Assembly: GCA_964017235.1 (NCBI GenBank)
Contig: OZ024935.1
Location: forward strand, 88,441,052 to 88,505,051
Direction of reading: 5' to 3'
Origin: Sabellastarte sp. h YS-2021
Taxonomy: Eukaryota; Annelida; Polychaeta; Sabellida; Sabellidae
DNA length: 64,000 nucleotides
Part shown: piece after piece, positions 11,576-22,764 of the stretch
Layout of the letters: each line of letters starts with the position of its first letter
How positions within the stretch are numbered: the first letter of the stretch is position 1
Program-made: the position numbers and the translations under genes
The notes under the pieces: generated by a model
Told to the model about the DNA's origin: nothing
The model's input: the letters and a program-made list of their open reading frames with translations, nothing else
Databases searched by the model: none

Positions 11576-13252
11576 CATCAACATCAAACATCAACATCAA
11601 ACATAAAATTAATATTAACAATTGCAGTCTTGAAGCAATTTCAAGTTTCAAGTTACTTGGTATTCTTTTTTCTGTGAATTTGGACGACTGTTTGAAAATG
11701 AATTTTGTTCAAAAGATGATAGAAATAAAGGAACTAATTTGTAAATGGAACAAAAGGTATCTGACACCATTAGGTAAAATAACAATAGTTAAGACCTTCC
11801 TATTAGCAAAACTGAATCACCTCTTTACATCCTTACCAAATCCTGACGACTTTTTTGTCAAAGAAATAAACGAGCTTCTATTCAAATTTATATGGTCCTC
11901 TAAACCAGATAAAATAAACAGATAAACAGTTATGTTGGACAAGAAAATTGGAGGTTTAAAAATGATTAATATTAATGATTTTGTTACATCTCTGAAAATA
12001 TCGTGGATCAGACGGTTATTTATGGCCACAGGGAAATCCTTGTGGATAACTTTATTTGAAAGAAATTTTAACGTTGATATAACTAAAGCAATAAACTTTG
12101 GACCAGGCTATTTTCAATTGTTAAAAAATAGAACAACTGACAAATTTTGGATAAACGTGTTTGAGGCTTGGCAAAAATTTTCAGATAAAATTGTAATTAA
12201 AACAAATTCAGACCTATTCAGCAGCCCATTGTGGTACAACAGCAAAATGTCCTGTCATGATATGTATATTCCTATTTGGTTTCAGAAGGGTATTAAAACA
12301 ATATCAGATATTATAAACCCCAACGGGTTAATAATGACAATGGATGAAGTAAAACACCAATACTCGTTTAGTACTATTAACCCATTGCATTATCTTAGAG
12401 TAAAGCACAATGTAAAGCAATATATTAAAAAATATAAATTTGATGAAGAGTATATAGTTCAGAGACCTTTTGTCCCATCTCATATTGTACCCATTTGGAA
12501 AAATAAAAAGGGTGTTAGTGCCTTTTACAAAACTTTTACAAAACACAACGAAAATGAACATACAATCAAGTTAAAATGGGAAAACGAAATGCAAGTAACT
12601 ATTAATAAAAGAGAATGGAGTTCAATATTTAGTGTAACTTACCAAAGTGCAAATAATAATTTACTAGTGTGGTTTCAGTTAAAACTTTTGTACAGAATAC
12701 TTGGTACAAGGGAGTACTTGAATAAAATCAATATTGTTAATAGCTCAGACTGTAACCATTGTCATGAAAAAGAAACTATAGTCCACATGTTTGTTGAATG
12801 TGATAGGGTTAACGTTTTTTGGAGGGAAATTGAAAAATTGATTTATGAAACAACTGGGCTGAAGATTCATTTTTCAAAATTTGATATATTATTTGGCTAC
12901 CAAAATGTAGACAGAAACAGAGTTCCATTGAATGTGTTTTTGCTGATTTCAAAAAAATACATCTATGACATTAATCGTAAAAATGGCATCTTAAATCTAA
13001 TGGCTTTAAAACACAAGTTTCAGCAAACATACTTTGATGAGTATTATTTAGCTAATAAGTATGTTAAAAGATAAACAAGACTTTTTTTACAAAACTATGG
13101 GAAAAGTGGTGTCCTATGTTGTGTGTGCAGTAACACTTTCAGCTTATCAAAAGCTATTGATGTATGTCCAAGTTATGTATGTAAGATTGTTCATTTATTT
13201 TTTGTTATAAACCCATGTAATATGCAGAAATAAAAATATACAAAAATAAAAA
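11576..13252 (+). mobile_element. 5'-truncated L1/Tx1-like LINE with 16-bp target-site duplication
   Basis: AAGAAGCCAACACCTT occurs at 11560-11575 and again at 13253-13268, flanking the insert exactly, and the DIRS recombinase reading continues across if the insert is removed. The insert ends in an A-rich tail (AAATATACAAAAATAAA). This is textbook target-primed reverse transcription with 5' truncation. The perfect duplication indicates a recent insertion, younger than the DIRS copy. Confidence 0.93.
11577..13074 (+). pseudogene. LINE ORF2, C-terminal half (RT thumb to zinc-finger tail), one stop
   Basis: One frame stays open for about 500 codons apart from a single TAA at 11923-11925. Recognisable parts are the post-RT segment with the KIGGLKMIN...LKISWIRRL block that follows the RT in L1/Tx1-like LINEs, and a C-terminal CxxC...H...C zinc-like motif (SDCNHCHEKETIVHMFVEC) before FWREIEKL. 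The endonuclease and RT catalytic core are absent through 5' truncation. ORF2 normally nicks the target and reverse-transcribes its own RNA; this copy cannot. Codon use is A/T-rich, unlike the surrounding DIRS. Confidence 0.85.
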
Positions 13253-13473
13253 AAGAAGCCAACACCTTACATCAGGTTAAAGCCCATGATGTCAGGGCCT
13301 TTGCAGCTTCTAAGGCCTTCCAGTCGGGAGTCTCCTTACAACAGATCTTATCAGCCTGCTATTGGAAGTCACATAACACGTTCACACAATTTTATCTGAA
13401 GGATGTGGCCTGGGCTGATTCAGAGCTCTACCACATGGGGCCTGTAGTGGCTGCTCAGCAGATCCACCAGTAG

Positions 13474-14984
13474 CCCAAGGACATAGAGGAGATCTATACA
13501 TATACAAATAGTTGTACATATGTAAATAGTTATACAAAAAATTTTTAAAAAAAGCTCTGACGTGCTTCCTTCGGGAGGTTTATTTCTCTTTCTTATGGGA
13601 CTGAACTCATCCCTCTCTTCCCCTACCTCAGAGTAGGTCTGTTAAAAAGGGGGGGGGGGGCAACGTCAGTATAGCCCCGAGTATCTGGCTGCTGACAACC
13701 CATTTTGGCCTTAAGGGTTTCCTGACCTCTAGGTCTACCCAGGCCTGAAGAAAGTTTTGTTAGTTTTGTTTATGAGTTCACTTAGGTCCCTAGTAACTTA
13801 CCCACTGACCAAGCGGTAGTTATTCAGCAATTGTCGATTGGATAGGATGTATTGACGCAATAAAATTGCAAATCTAATAAGTAAATTAAATTAAATTAAA
13901 TTTGTCTGTAATTAAGGATTTTTCAAGGGTTGTCCAATCGTCAGTTAGGGTTGGTTATAGTTATGCAGCTTGTCGTGGTGGGTCGGTGAGGAATCAAACA
14001 TGTTTCATATTTCACTCATGCCTTCACCGACTCTTGTTCCAGAACTTGGCTTTAATCACTTGCATGGAGACATTTTTCGTTTTGTCCTAATCACTGCCAG
14101 ACTTGTATTATCACTTCCAGTCTTGCCCATATCACTTCCAGACTTGTCCAATCGTGAAACCAGCTTGTCTTTTGTCACTTAAGTAGTGTTCATGTGTAGT
14201 CCATTTCCTGCACGATGTGAGGTAAAAATATGACCAAAAATAGCCAGCCTCGGTGGACAAGAACCACAGCCCGCAGGTACAACTAAATGGGCAACAACAT
14301 TGAGATTTAGTAAAATCTTAGAACAAGTTAAGTTGCAAGAAGTACACAGAATCCACGAAATGTTGTCAAATGTAAGATGCACAACCATGATTCTGTACAA
14401 GTAGGTTTCATATTTTGATGCCCTAGAACCAATTACAAGGGAGATATAAGGCCCCTTTAGCATGATGACCTTATATGACCTTGAAGCAGGGGTCAAAGGT
14501 CAATTTTGACACTTGCAAAAGATTTGCAGACCATGATTTCCAAGAAGTTGTTTTCTAATTCCAAACCCCTAGGACCAATGATAAGAGTGATGTTAGAGCC
14601 CTTTGATATGTCCCCCATTTGATATAAAAGATCTGATATGGCAGCCATTTTGTTTTCAAAACAAGACCAAAATAACTCTCAGGCAAGCTTTCCAAGCCAT
14701 TAACATTTTGTGCAAATGTGACACAGCTAGCTGAAATATTTGAATTTTAGAACACATCAATGATTTTCAAGCAATGGGCTATGGAGGCAATGTTGTTTTT
14801 TAAAATAAGTGCCATAACTTTTCACAGACACGTTTTCACAGCCATAAACATTCGCACGCATGCACGGATGGTGTTTCATAATCTCCCTACTCCAGCCTTG
14901 GCCCGTGGGAGATTTAAATGCAACTGTGGCAACATCAGTTTTATAGCGCCCCTTTTTAAATTAAGATGTTTAAGACCGAACAGT
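13474..14984. other. DIRS 3' flank and unexplained sequence
   Basis: No gene seen. It contains a poly-G run near 13650, a motif (CAATTGTCGATTGGATAGGATG, about 13837) whose near-copy recurs at 42318, a short AATTA-type tandem at about 13885, and one degenerate satellite-like unit with TGACCTTGAAGCAGGGGT at about 14470. Confidence 0.45.
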
Positions 14985-15345
14985 ATTTAAACCGTTGCCA
15001 TAGCAACAGGTGTTGTCAAATAGGTGAAAATCCATGCCTTGGTTTAGTCTGTGAAACAGCCACAAACACCCACAAACTTTAAGACCCAAAAATCTTAAAA
15101 GTGTTGCCATGGCAACAGTGGTTACCTGATACCCCAAACATACCCTGAAAATTTGGTGAAAATCCACGCATGGGTTTAGGCTGTGGAATAGCCACAAACT
15201 TAAAGACCCAAAAATCTTAAAAGTGTTGCTATGGCAATAGCTGTTACCAGATACCCTCCAAACTTAATCACCTCTAGATCCTCATGGAGTAAAGATACCC
15301 TGAAAATGTGGTCAAAATCTATGCATGAGTTTAGGCTGTGGAATA
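14985..15345. repeat. Degenerate tandem repeat carrying RFX X-box-like palindromes
   Basis: Three units spaced about 109 and 122 bp share AAAATCTTAAAAGTGTTGC and GGTGAAAATCCAYGC blocks. Each holds a palindrome: GTTGCCATAGCAAC (14994-15007), GTTGCCATGGCAAC (15103-15116) and GTTGCTATGGCAAT (15225-15238). The first two match the full RFX X-box consensus (GTNRCC-N-RGYAAC). Binding is not shown by the sequence. Confidence 0.6.
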
Positions 15346-15616
15346 CCCACAACCTTTATGCCCTGATGCCGAATGGCGCAGGGGAACACCCCCATTTAGT
15401 GTAGTCAATGACAGATCAGAAAACAATCAGTTTTCAGAACCGCCAATGGAAATGGATTACAAATTATTTGCTTTAACATGTGTTATCAACAAAAACATCC
15501 TCCCCTTTAATGTCTTTTATATAAATATATATGCAGGTGTTAGTTTAGTTTAAATAAATAATTTTAATGGAAGCAGCAGCAAAATCCCAATTTTGTTATG
15601 TGAAAAAATATATGTA

Positions 15617-15792
15617 CAGTAGAACCTCTATTATCCGACATTCTTGGGGGAGTAACAATTAGGTCGGATAATAGAATGGTCGGATAATAGAAGGGCTAAA
15701 ATAACAGGCTTAAACGGAGTTGGGAGAGTGGTTTTGAGGTTGGATAACTGAAAATTTGGATAATAGAAGGTCGGATAATAGAGGTTCTACTG
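15617..15792. mobile_element. 176-bp MITE with pogo/Tigger-like ends, TA target duplication
   Basis: Terminal inverted repeats of 27 bp with one mismatch start CAGTAGAACCTCTATTATCC. The element is flanked by TA on both sides (15615-15616, 15793-15794). Additional copies of GGTCGGATAATAGA lie inside. The CAG...TCTATTATCCG end resembles Tc1/mariner pogo-group elements, which duplicate TA. Confidence 0.88.
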
Positions 15793-15892
15793 TATTTTGA
15801 AAGCAAAGTAAAATATGGTTGCAAATTCCTCAGGGTTATCCCAAAATATTTTATAAATGCTTCTTCAAAATCAAGTATATTAGGTCAGTACT

Positions 15893-17550
15893 TTGTGTGA
15901 AGAGTATGAAAATAAATGGGATAAAACCTACAAGGGACGAAACCTTCATGGTAGGAAATCTCCGGATATCCTTTTAATGGGCAGTCAAACTTCACGGGAT
16001 ACAAAAAGCAAGAATATGCACATTGCCACGGGCCATGGTGGACGAGACAGGATGTTGAAGCATGTTGGTAAAAAGTATGCCAATATCACCAGGGAGACTG
16101 TGGACTTGTTCAAATCCTTCTGTGTATGCTGTCAAGAAAAGATCAAGAGACCAAAAACCACAGGTGTTGTTGTGAGGCCCATTCTTTCTCAAGACTTCAG
16201 TTTGCGGTGCCAAGTAGATCTCATTGATCTACCCAAGGTCAATACAGATGGACTATGGTGTACCAATGTCACCTGACCAAGTTCTGCATTCTGAGACCAC
16301 TGACATCCAAGAGAGCAGCTGAAGTAGCTTTCCAGTTACTGGACATATTCTTGCTTTTTGGTGCTCCTTGTATACTTCAATCTGACAATGGGTCAGAATT
16401 CACTGCCCAAGTTATCAGTGAACTAAAAGATTTACGGCCACAACTTCACCTTGTCCATGGTAAACCACGCCACCCACAGAGCCAGGGATCTGTAGAAAGA
16501 GCCAACGCAGATATAAAGGATATATTTGCTGCCTGGTTGTCTGACAATAACACTCAGGACTGGTCTCTTGGGCTTAGATTTTTCCAAAATCAAAAGAACA
16601 GTGCTTATCATGCTGGGATCAAGTGCACACCTTATTCTGCTATGTTTGGGTGTGAAGCCAAGGTGGGATTAATAACAACCAGTCTTCCACAGGAGATCAT
16701 CGAACATCTTGAGACAGAGGCAGACCTCTTGTCTGTACTGGGGCAACCAAGCACTCCCCCAGAAGAATTACCATCCACTTCCTCAGATGTGCCACCATTG
16801 ATGAATTTAGATGATACACCTACTGAGCAACACATGGCATCGTCTGATGGGCCCACCACACTGTTAGTGGATCAAGAACCAGCAGCTTTTGTAGAATCTC
16901 CACCACCAGTACAGATGCAACCAGCTGAAAGTACAGCGCCATCAAATTCTGTTGGCTCCCCACTTCCACCACAACTCACCATGGCTTCTTCCATTTCATT
17001 AGAAGTTCATAGTTCTCCACCAGCACTCAGTCCAGCACCTCACACAGTAGTAGCATCTCACCAAAGTAGCATCACTGTGCAGCGCAAGAGGGCTCAGGAA
17101 ACATTGGCTTCTCAGGCAGAGCATATGGTGAAAAGAAGTCGTATCACTTTACAAGCAGGAGATGAAGGTGATAATGTGGCCATCCCCGTTCCAATGGTAG
17201 ATAGAGGGAGGGGAGACCCACGCAACATCTTGGGTGTTATCATCAACCGTGATGATAATGATTTATACACCATTGCAGTGAAACAAGGGTTATTAAAGAA
17301 CAAATTCACCAGGAATGAGTTCACAATTTGCCAGCAAAGGTTACTGACAAACAGTGATGTGAACACTGATGACAGAATCTCTGTACATGTAGCACTGAAG
17401 AAAGGCCCTTCTGGTGGTCAAGGATTTGCGCGTTGTAACTGTTTATCGTCTGGGTAAAAAAAATGTAGTACTAACAAGTGCCAGTGCTTCAAGTCAAAAC
17501 TCAAGTGCAATAGTCACTGTCATGGTGGTTTGTCTTGCAAGAACAAGTAA
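15893..17550 (+). pseudogene. DDE integrase-domain gene of the KRBA2/SCAND3-like type, frameshifted
   Basis: A zinc-binding H-x4-H...C-x2-C head (HIATGH, later FCVCCQEK) is followed by an rve integrase core with the three acidic residues in context: QVDLID (about 16210), LQSDNGSEF (about 16378) and GSVERAN (about 16490). After the core comes a long Pro/Ser-rich linker and a Cys-rich C terminus (KCQCFKSKLKCNSHCH). The frame shifts near 16252 within the core, and an in-frame TAA at 17455-17457 precedes the Cys-rich tail, which then runs to a stop at 17548-17550. Such integrase genes derive from retroelement or Ginger-like transposons and are sometimes host-adopted. No flanking TIR or LTR is seen. 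AATAAA occurs at 17771. Confidence 0.8.
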
Positions 17551-17890
17551 ACACTTCAATGTGAAAAAGCTAGCTGATTTGCATTATACTTATGTCACTG
17601 TATAAAAATGCTTAACTTTTTGTTATTATGTTGTGATCCTAAAACAAATACATGAAGTAACTGATCTGTATCTGTGCAAGTTAGTTAAAGACATAGCTTT
17701 TATATCAACCAATTAAACAATTTTTTTGATATATCATGTAATTTGTGTTTACATGTTGTCAAGTATATTGAATAAATAAATTTTGTATCATCAACAATAA
17801 ACTATTGGTGAAATAAATTTGTCTTCTTAAACCAAAAGATCAAATGGAAAAATCTGGTTAAAAATTAAATTAGACTGGAGAATCATATTT
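17551..17890. other. 3' flank of the integrase gene
   Basis: AT-rich sequence with polyadenylation-type hexamers (AATAAATAAA at 17771). No other gene is seen. Confidence 0.45.
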
Positions 17891-17972
17891 AGGCATTTCA
17901 CGAAATGCCTGGAGTTCAAAACCAGGCATTTCGCAAAATGCCTAAGTGAATCAGGGATTTCGCGAAATGCCT
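17891..17972. repeat. Three 20-bp palindromes in tandem
   Basis: AGGCATTTCACGAAATGCCT (17891-17910), AGGCATTTCGCAAAATGCCT (17924-17943) and AGGGATTTCGCGAAATGCCT (17953-17972) are each within one mismatch of a perfect palindrome and are spaced 33 and 29 bp. They lie downstream of the integrase gene. No element boundary is visible. Confidence 0.75.
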
Positions 17973-19433
17973 AAAAATTCCACAGTTTGCCTGTAACATA
18001 TATACAGCTGATGATTATTTGTGTATGCATAGAAAATGTCTTGACAATTTTGTGGGATTTCTCAACAATGTTTTATTTGAAGATCAAAATTTGGAGACTG
18101 CTCCCCTTTAATATTCACAAGGTCAAAAGTTTTGTGGGGTTTCCCCAACATATTTCACTTAATTTTAATACTTAATTGAACTATATAATGACCCAAAGAA
18201 ATAAGACAAGCAAGGAGAGAAAAAAGAAATAAATAAATAAACAGGTATGTGTGGTTTGAGGGTGCGAGTTAGCGACAGCAATCCTTAGTGGGTGCGATAT
18301 GCACATAAATCAACTTCACTGGGAAACAAACTTCCCTGGCTGAGTATTAATAATCAGAGGGCATTCCATTAATTTGTTTTCCCATTTATAAAACAAAAAA
18401 CCAAATATGACCGCTTTCCTTTTTCTGTTTTGCAAACATTCAAAAGGGAAAAACAGGTGTTTCTCATTACCAATCTTTATGGTTATCTTCTGGAAATTTG
18501 TTTTCTGTGCTATCTCAGTTTAAGTTTATGGACCAAGGAAATAAATGTAAAGCTCAACATTCTGTTTTGTTAAAAGCCTTTGTATATTTTTCTCATTTGT
18601 TTGTTTTTTAGATACAATAATGAAAAACATTTCAATTTTTCTTATACAGGTTTAATTTAGAAAATACCAACACGAGTGCAAAGTACCTAGTTCCTGTTCT
18701 TTAAGTTCAAAATGCATGAATGAAAACTTTGAAACTTTTACCAATAAATGACTCCCTTTGATTGGTGACTTTCTTTGTCTCTGTGGGCGGGGCTTCTGGG
18801 TGTCAAAGTTCACCAACAACCCACACTCCCTCCCCTCCCCTGCCACTTCAAAAGCCTGTGACGTCACACATGCTAGTGATGTCATAATGAAGGCTTGGTA
18901 TTGTGGTTTGGGAATTATAATTTTTATGTGGTCAAAATAACATAGAATTCAAAACTATGTGATAGGGTCTATACATAATTGGTAAGTGAATATCTCAAGG
19001 CCTTAGGAGAACATGTTTTATGGTGACCATAAACTGCTAACAATTTCTATTATACCACTTTGAAGCTAATAAGATCAGAAACTTCCTTGTAAATTTCAGT
19101 CATAAAATATTATGATCTGATAAAAATTTTATGATCTGATAAAATACAGTAATGCAAAAACTAAGTGGATTTTATAACCTTAATATTTACTTAATATTCA
19201 CTCAAATGTAACTGTATTGCCGAGAAAATTAAAGTTTAACATGGAGATATACCTCTGTCAGAATGTTGCTGTATTGTGACATCGTCAACATGCGTGACGT
19301 CAGTAGCCTTTGAAGTGGCAATCCAGTACTAATGCTACCAAGCACGTGGATGCCCCCCACCCCCAGCCATCACCTAACTGTTACTATAACTTCCTGAATT
19401 AATTGACACCTCAATGATCCAATGGGATTCATA
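17973..19433. other. Non-coding stretch, no gene seen
   Basis: No supported open frame or exon chain. Contains the promoter-like motifs annotated separately. Confidence 0.4.
18785..19302. promoter_or_regulatory. Possible regulatory cluster: GC box and two CRE-type sites
   Basis: GGGCGGGGC lies at 18785-18793, and the full CRE palindrome TGACGTCA occurs at 18859-18866 and 19295-19302, with TGATGTCA near 18878. These are unusual in otherwise AT-rich, CpG-poor sequence. No adjacent first exon is identified, so a promoter role is only a guess. Confidence 0.25.
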
Positions 19434-19985
19434 CCCAGATAGCATTCCACCGTCGGACCGACGTTGGCTATTGGTCGCATGGTCAGCAGATTTTGCCGAC
19501 GTTGGCTTGCCAACCAACATTCTGGTTAGATGTCTCTATATTTTGCCGACGTTGGGCCAACGTTGGGCCAATGTTGGTTGCCAACCAACACTCAGGTTAG
19601 ATGTCTATATTTTGCCAAGGTTGGGCCAGCGGCGGATTTTTATTCAAGATGGCGGCGAGCAATAATAGGGGATTTGGGGTAACTTAGAAAAACATATTTA
19701 TTATGGTATGTCTAAAATCATATTTCAGTGAGCCCACAAATTTTAACTAACCATTTAACAATTTTACACATAAAAATAATATTCTCATTAAAAATTCACA
19801 CTACAAAAGTTATCAGTGAACATCATCTGATAGGCTGATGCTATACATAGAATATAATTTTCACCGGTGGCTTGCCGACGTTGGACTGTCAAAAAGCCGT
19901 TGGCCCAACGTCCGCAGCCAATGTCGGACCGACGGATGTGCCGACGTTGGGCCAACGTCGGTCCAACGGTGGAATGCTATCTGGG
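19434..19985. mobile_element. MITE family A, copy 1 (552 bp, TA duplication)
   Basis: Ends read CCCAGATAGCATTCCACCG and its inverse, extending about 35 bp with one mismatch, flanked by TA on both sides. The interior has many GTTGGGCCAACGTTGG-type repeats near both ends and CAAGATGGCGGC (a YY1-type site) at 19645-19656. No coding capacity. Further copies are at 32045 and 58507. Confidence 0.9.
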
Positions 19986-20125
19986 TAGGTGTCTTATTGA
20001 TTAAGATCCCTGTTAATCCTATTTTCATTTCTTGTAAACTCAAAAGGAAAAAGGAAATAATGTACAGTTTTCGTTTTTCCTAATATAAGTTGCCCACAAT
20101 CAAAAAGAAGAAAAATAAGCTATCG

Positions 20126-20811
20126 ACCCAGTAAACATAGAAAACGTTTATAAACGTTTAGTAAACCTATAAACGTTTTTTAAACCAAATATAAACCTAA
20201 ATATTGACAATTATTTAATATTATGGGTTTATAAACATTTCAGCAACATTAGTTTGGTTTATTATTAGTTTTTTAAACGTTTATACGTAAACGTTTATAA
20301 ACGTTTATACATAAACATTTAAAAAAACGTTTATAAACGTTTTTTAAACGTTTATAAATGTTTATGCATAAACGTTTAAAAAACGTTTATAAAGGTTAAT
20401 AAAGAGTTAAGAATATCTTAACCTCGCTTTCATTTGGGATGATGACATCAGCACAGCCATTTTGAGAGAAACTGGAGAAATATTTCTGTTACTATATCTT
20501 GCTGTATCACTGTTCTTTGGAGCCATCATTATATTCTAAGTAAAGACATAATAGTATATAATATCATCAAATTATATACTTCTATATATCTACTTAGAAT
20601 GTAATGATGGCTTCAAACAACAGTGATACAGCAAGATATACTTACAGAAATATTTCTCCAGATTTTAAGCACGTGTATAAACGTTTATAAACGTTAAACG
20701 TTTATAAACGTTTATAGGCAAACGTTTAGGGACCCATCATTTTAAACCTAATCTAAACCGTTGCTAGATAGGTTTATAAACGTTTATAAACGTTTGTAAT
20801 GTTTACTGGGT
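20126..20811. mobile_element. Foldback MITE built of AAACGTTTATAAACG words
   Basis: Terminal ACCCAGTAAACAT and its inverse bound 686 bp. The outer thirds are dense in AAACGTTTATAAACGTTT palindromes. The centre holds a second, nested inverted pair of about 71 bp each (20472-20542 and 20591-20661) beginning CTGGAGAAATATTTCTG. No open frame. Confidence 0.82.
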
Positions 20812-21480
20812 GAAATTCAATAATATTTTGGATATGTGCAACAACTATATAATATAAAGGGAATTTGTACATTTTTTCTTGATTATTATCCCATTTCTTA
20901 CTTCTTGTTTGCATGTTTTATTCTTTTAAAAAATGAAGTAAGTGTGCCTGATAAGGTGAAAAATACCAAATAGGAAAATAGAAATGGATACTTTTCACTT
21001 ATGACCTTTTTCTATTTATATATAGGATACCACATTAACGGAATGCCCCCTGATTATTAATGAATGAAATTTTCAGATTAAACTCAGTTTAAATCAGAGA
21101 ATGAAATATGAATTGTTGTGGCACACTCAAGGGCAAATATATACCCGTTACAATTAACTTTCACCAATCCTAGTATACAAGAATAATCAAAACTGGGTCT
21201 GAGTTTGTGTATAATGGGGTCAGAGTTTTTTTTCATATAGTTGGTTTGAGTTGAAAGACGTCCGGGTTAACCACTTTCCTCTGCTACATATTGCGTATAT
21301 AGCGCTATAATTGTTTAATATGGATATTGAAGTACCCAGTAAAATAAGCCGTAAATTAAGGCTCTATGTCACGCACCACACATGGCAACACTGCCTTTTG
21401 CTATATACTTTGTTTGTGTCAATTACTTCAACATCACAGTGCGTTACAATGAAGCTGTTGCTAAGCAAATGAGGTACATT
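20812..21480. other. AT-rich stretch without recognisable gene
   Basis: No open frame or repeat of note. Confidence 0.4.
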
Positions 21481-22764
21481 CTAAAACTCGGACTTCTGTC
21501 CAACTTGGAATTCTACTTGGACTAAGCGGCGATAGCGGCGATGGGATGGAGGGGGGGGGGGGGGGGGGGGGGGGGGCAGCGGCGATGGGATATTGGGAGG
21601 GGGGGGGGGGGCTGTGTTATGCATTAATTCAGCCAATCAAATGCACAAGGGGTTATATAGGTGTCTTCTGTTGAAATATCCAAAAAAATACCTGCGTCCC
21701 CCAACACCCCCTCCCCATTTCCAGATGGGGGCTTTCCTGCGCCCTTTCCTGCAATATTTTACAAATAAAAATTGTTTTTCTAGAAATATATAATAAACTG
21801 ACACAGATTACATCGTGGATTTGTACATCAAATGTTAATGAGGAAAGATGAGGCTCCAGATGGGGGCTTTCCTGCAAGAAATATATAATAAACTGACACA
21901 GATCACAGATTTCCTGCAGTATTTTACAAATAAAAAGACATCACAGCCATCGCCGCTTGCCTTGGACAATAAACTGCTGGCCAACTACCCTTCCTCTTGA
22001 CGTCCCCCAACACCCCCTCCCCATTTCCAAGTTGGACAGAAATATAGGCGATCGCCGCTTGTGGCTGTTAATTGAGGAAACATGAGGCTCCAGGTGGGGG
22101 TTTAGTGAGTGAACTGCTGGATTATATATTTGTAAAAGATTGTTAGAAACCCCATCGTAGCCTCATGTTTTCAAATAAAATATAAAATGCTGGTACTTGT
22201 ACACACACAGAGTGCTGAAAACGTGAGGCTACGATGGGGTTTCTAACAATATTTTACAAATATATAATCCAGCAATATTTACCTGTCGCCGCACCTAATA
22301 CTGCCTTCACGAAATATTTAAAACAAATAAAATATAAAATGCTGGTACTTGTACACACATAGAGTGCTGAAAACGTGAGGCTACGATGGGGTTTCTAACA
22401 ATATTTTACAAATATATAATCCAGCAATATTTCACTGTCGCCGCACCTAATACTGCCTTCACGAAATATTTAAAACAAATAAAATATAAAATGCTGGTAC
22501 TTGTACACACATAGAGTGCTGAAAACGTGAGGCTACGATGGGGTTTCTAACAATCTTTTACAAATATATAATCCAGCAATATTTTACTGTCGCCGCACCT
22601 AATACTCCCCTCCCCCTCCCCATCGCCGCTATCGCCGCTTTACTTGGACTGTCGCCGCTATCGCCGCTGGCCATCTACCCCTCCTCACTTCTTCTCAATT
22701 AAAATTAACATCGCCGATATTAGTCCAAGCGGCGACGGCATCGCCGCTTTTGTCCGAGTTTTAG
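21481..22764. mobile_element. Non-autonomous TIR element with GCGGCGATA repeats
   Basis: A perfect 13-bp terminal repeat, CTAAAACTCGGAC (21481-21493), has its inverse at 22752-22764. Subterminal GCGGCGATAGCGGCGAT blocks face each other as inverted repeats. A run of about 29 G (21549-21577) and a second G-run (21598-21610) could form a quadruplex. The interior contains a 152-bp tandem array and inverted fragments of it (about 22085-22190). No transposase. Confidence 0.75.
22170..22640. repeat. 152-bp tandem repeat, three copies
   Basis: ACGTGAGGCTACGATGGGG recurs at 22221, 22373 and 22525, with nearly identical units in between. An inverted copy of the same block lies just upstream (about 22140-22190). 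The copies differ by only a few bases, indicating recent expansion. Confidence 0.88.

Larger units (their letters stand above)
10136..13473 (+). pseudogene. DIRS RNase H end and tyrosine recombinase, split by LINE insertion
   Basis: An open frame (10136-11101) runs from RNase H through the PWEDLDAYAFPP linker into the N-terminal part of a phage-integrase-like tyrosine recombinase. After a stop at 11101 the core continues to about 11560 (GSGKHRSEI carries the first catalytic Arg). The C-terminal part resumes after the LINE at 13269: HDVR at 13285-13296 supplies the His-x-x-Arg pair and FYLKD supplies the nucleophilic Tyr at 13393-13395. The terminal stop is TAG at 13471-13473. The family cuts and rejoins DNA to integrate circular intermediates; this copy is dead. 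Confidence 0.8.
7722..13680 (+). mobile_element. DIRS-type retrotransposon copy 2 (gag to recombinase), interrupted by a LINE
   Basis: Downstream of copy 1 the order is a gag-like region, RT, RNase H and tyrosine recombinase, the gene order of the DIRS/Ngaro group, which integrates with a recombinase rather than a DDE integrase. The segment 8946 to about 11030 repeats 5633-7721 at roughly 98-99% identity in the parts compared. A LINE is inserted at 11576-13252. The 3' flank after the recombinase stop (13473) holds a C/T-rich stretch and a G-run (about 13650) that may be the terminal repeat; its borders are not resolved. Confidence 0.8.
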
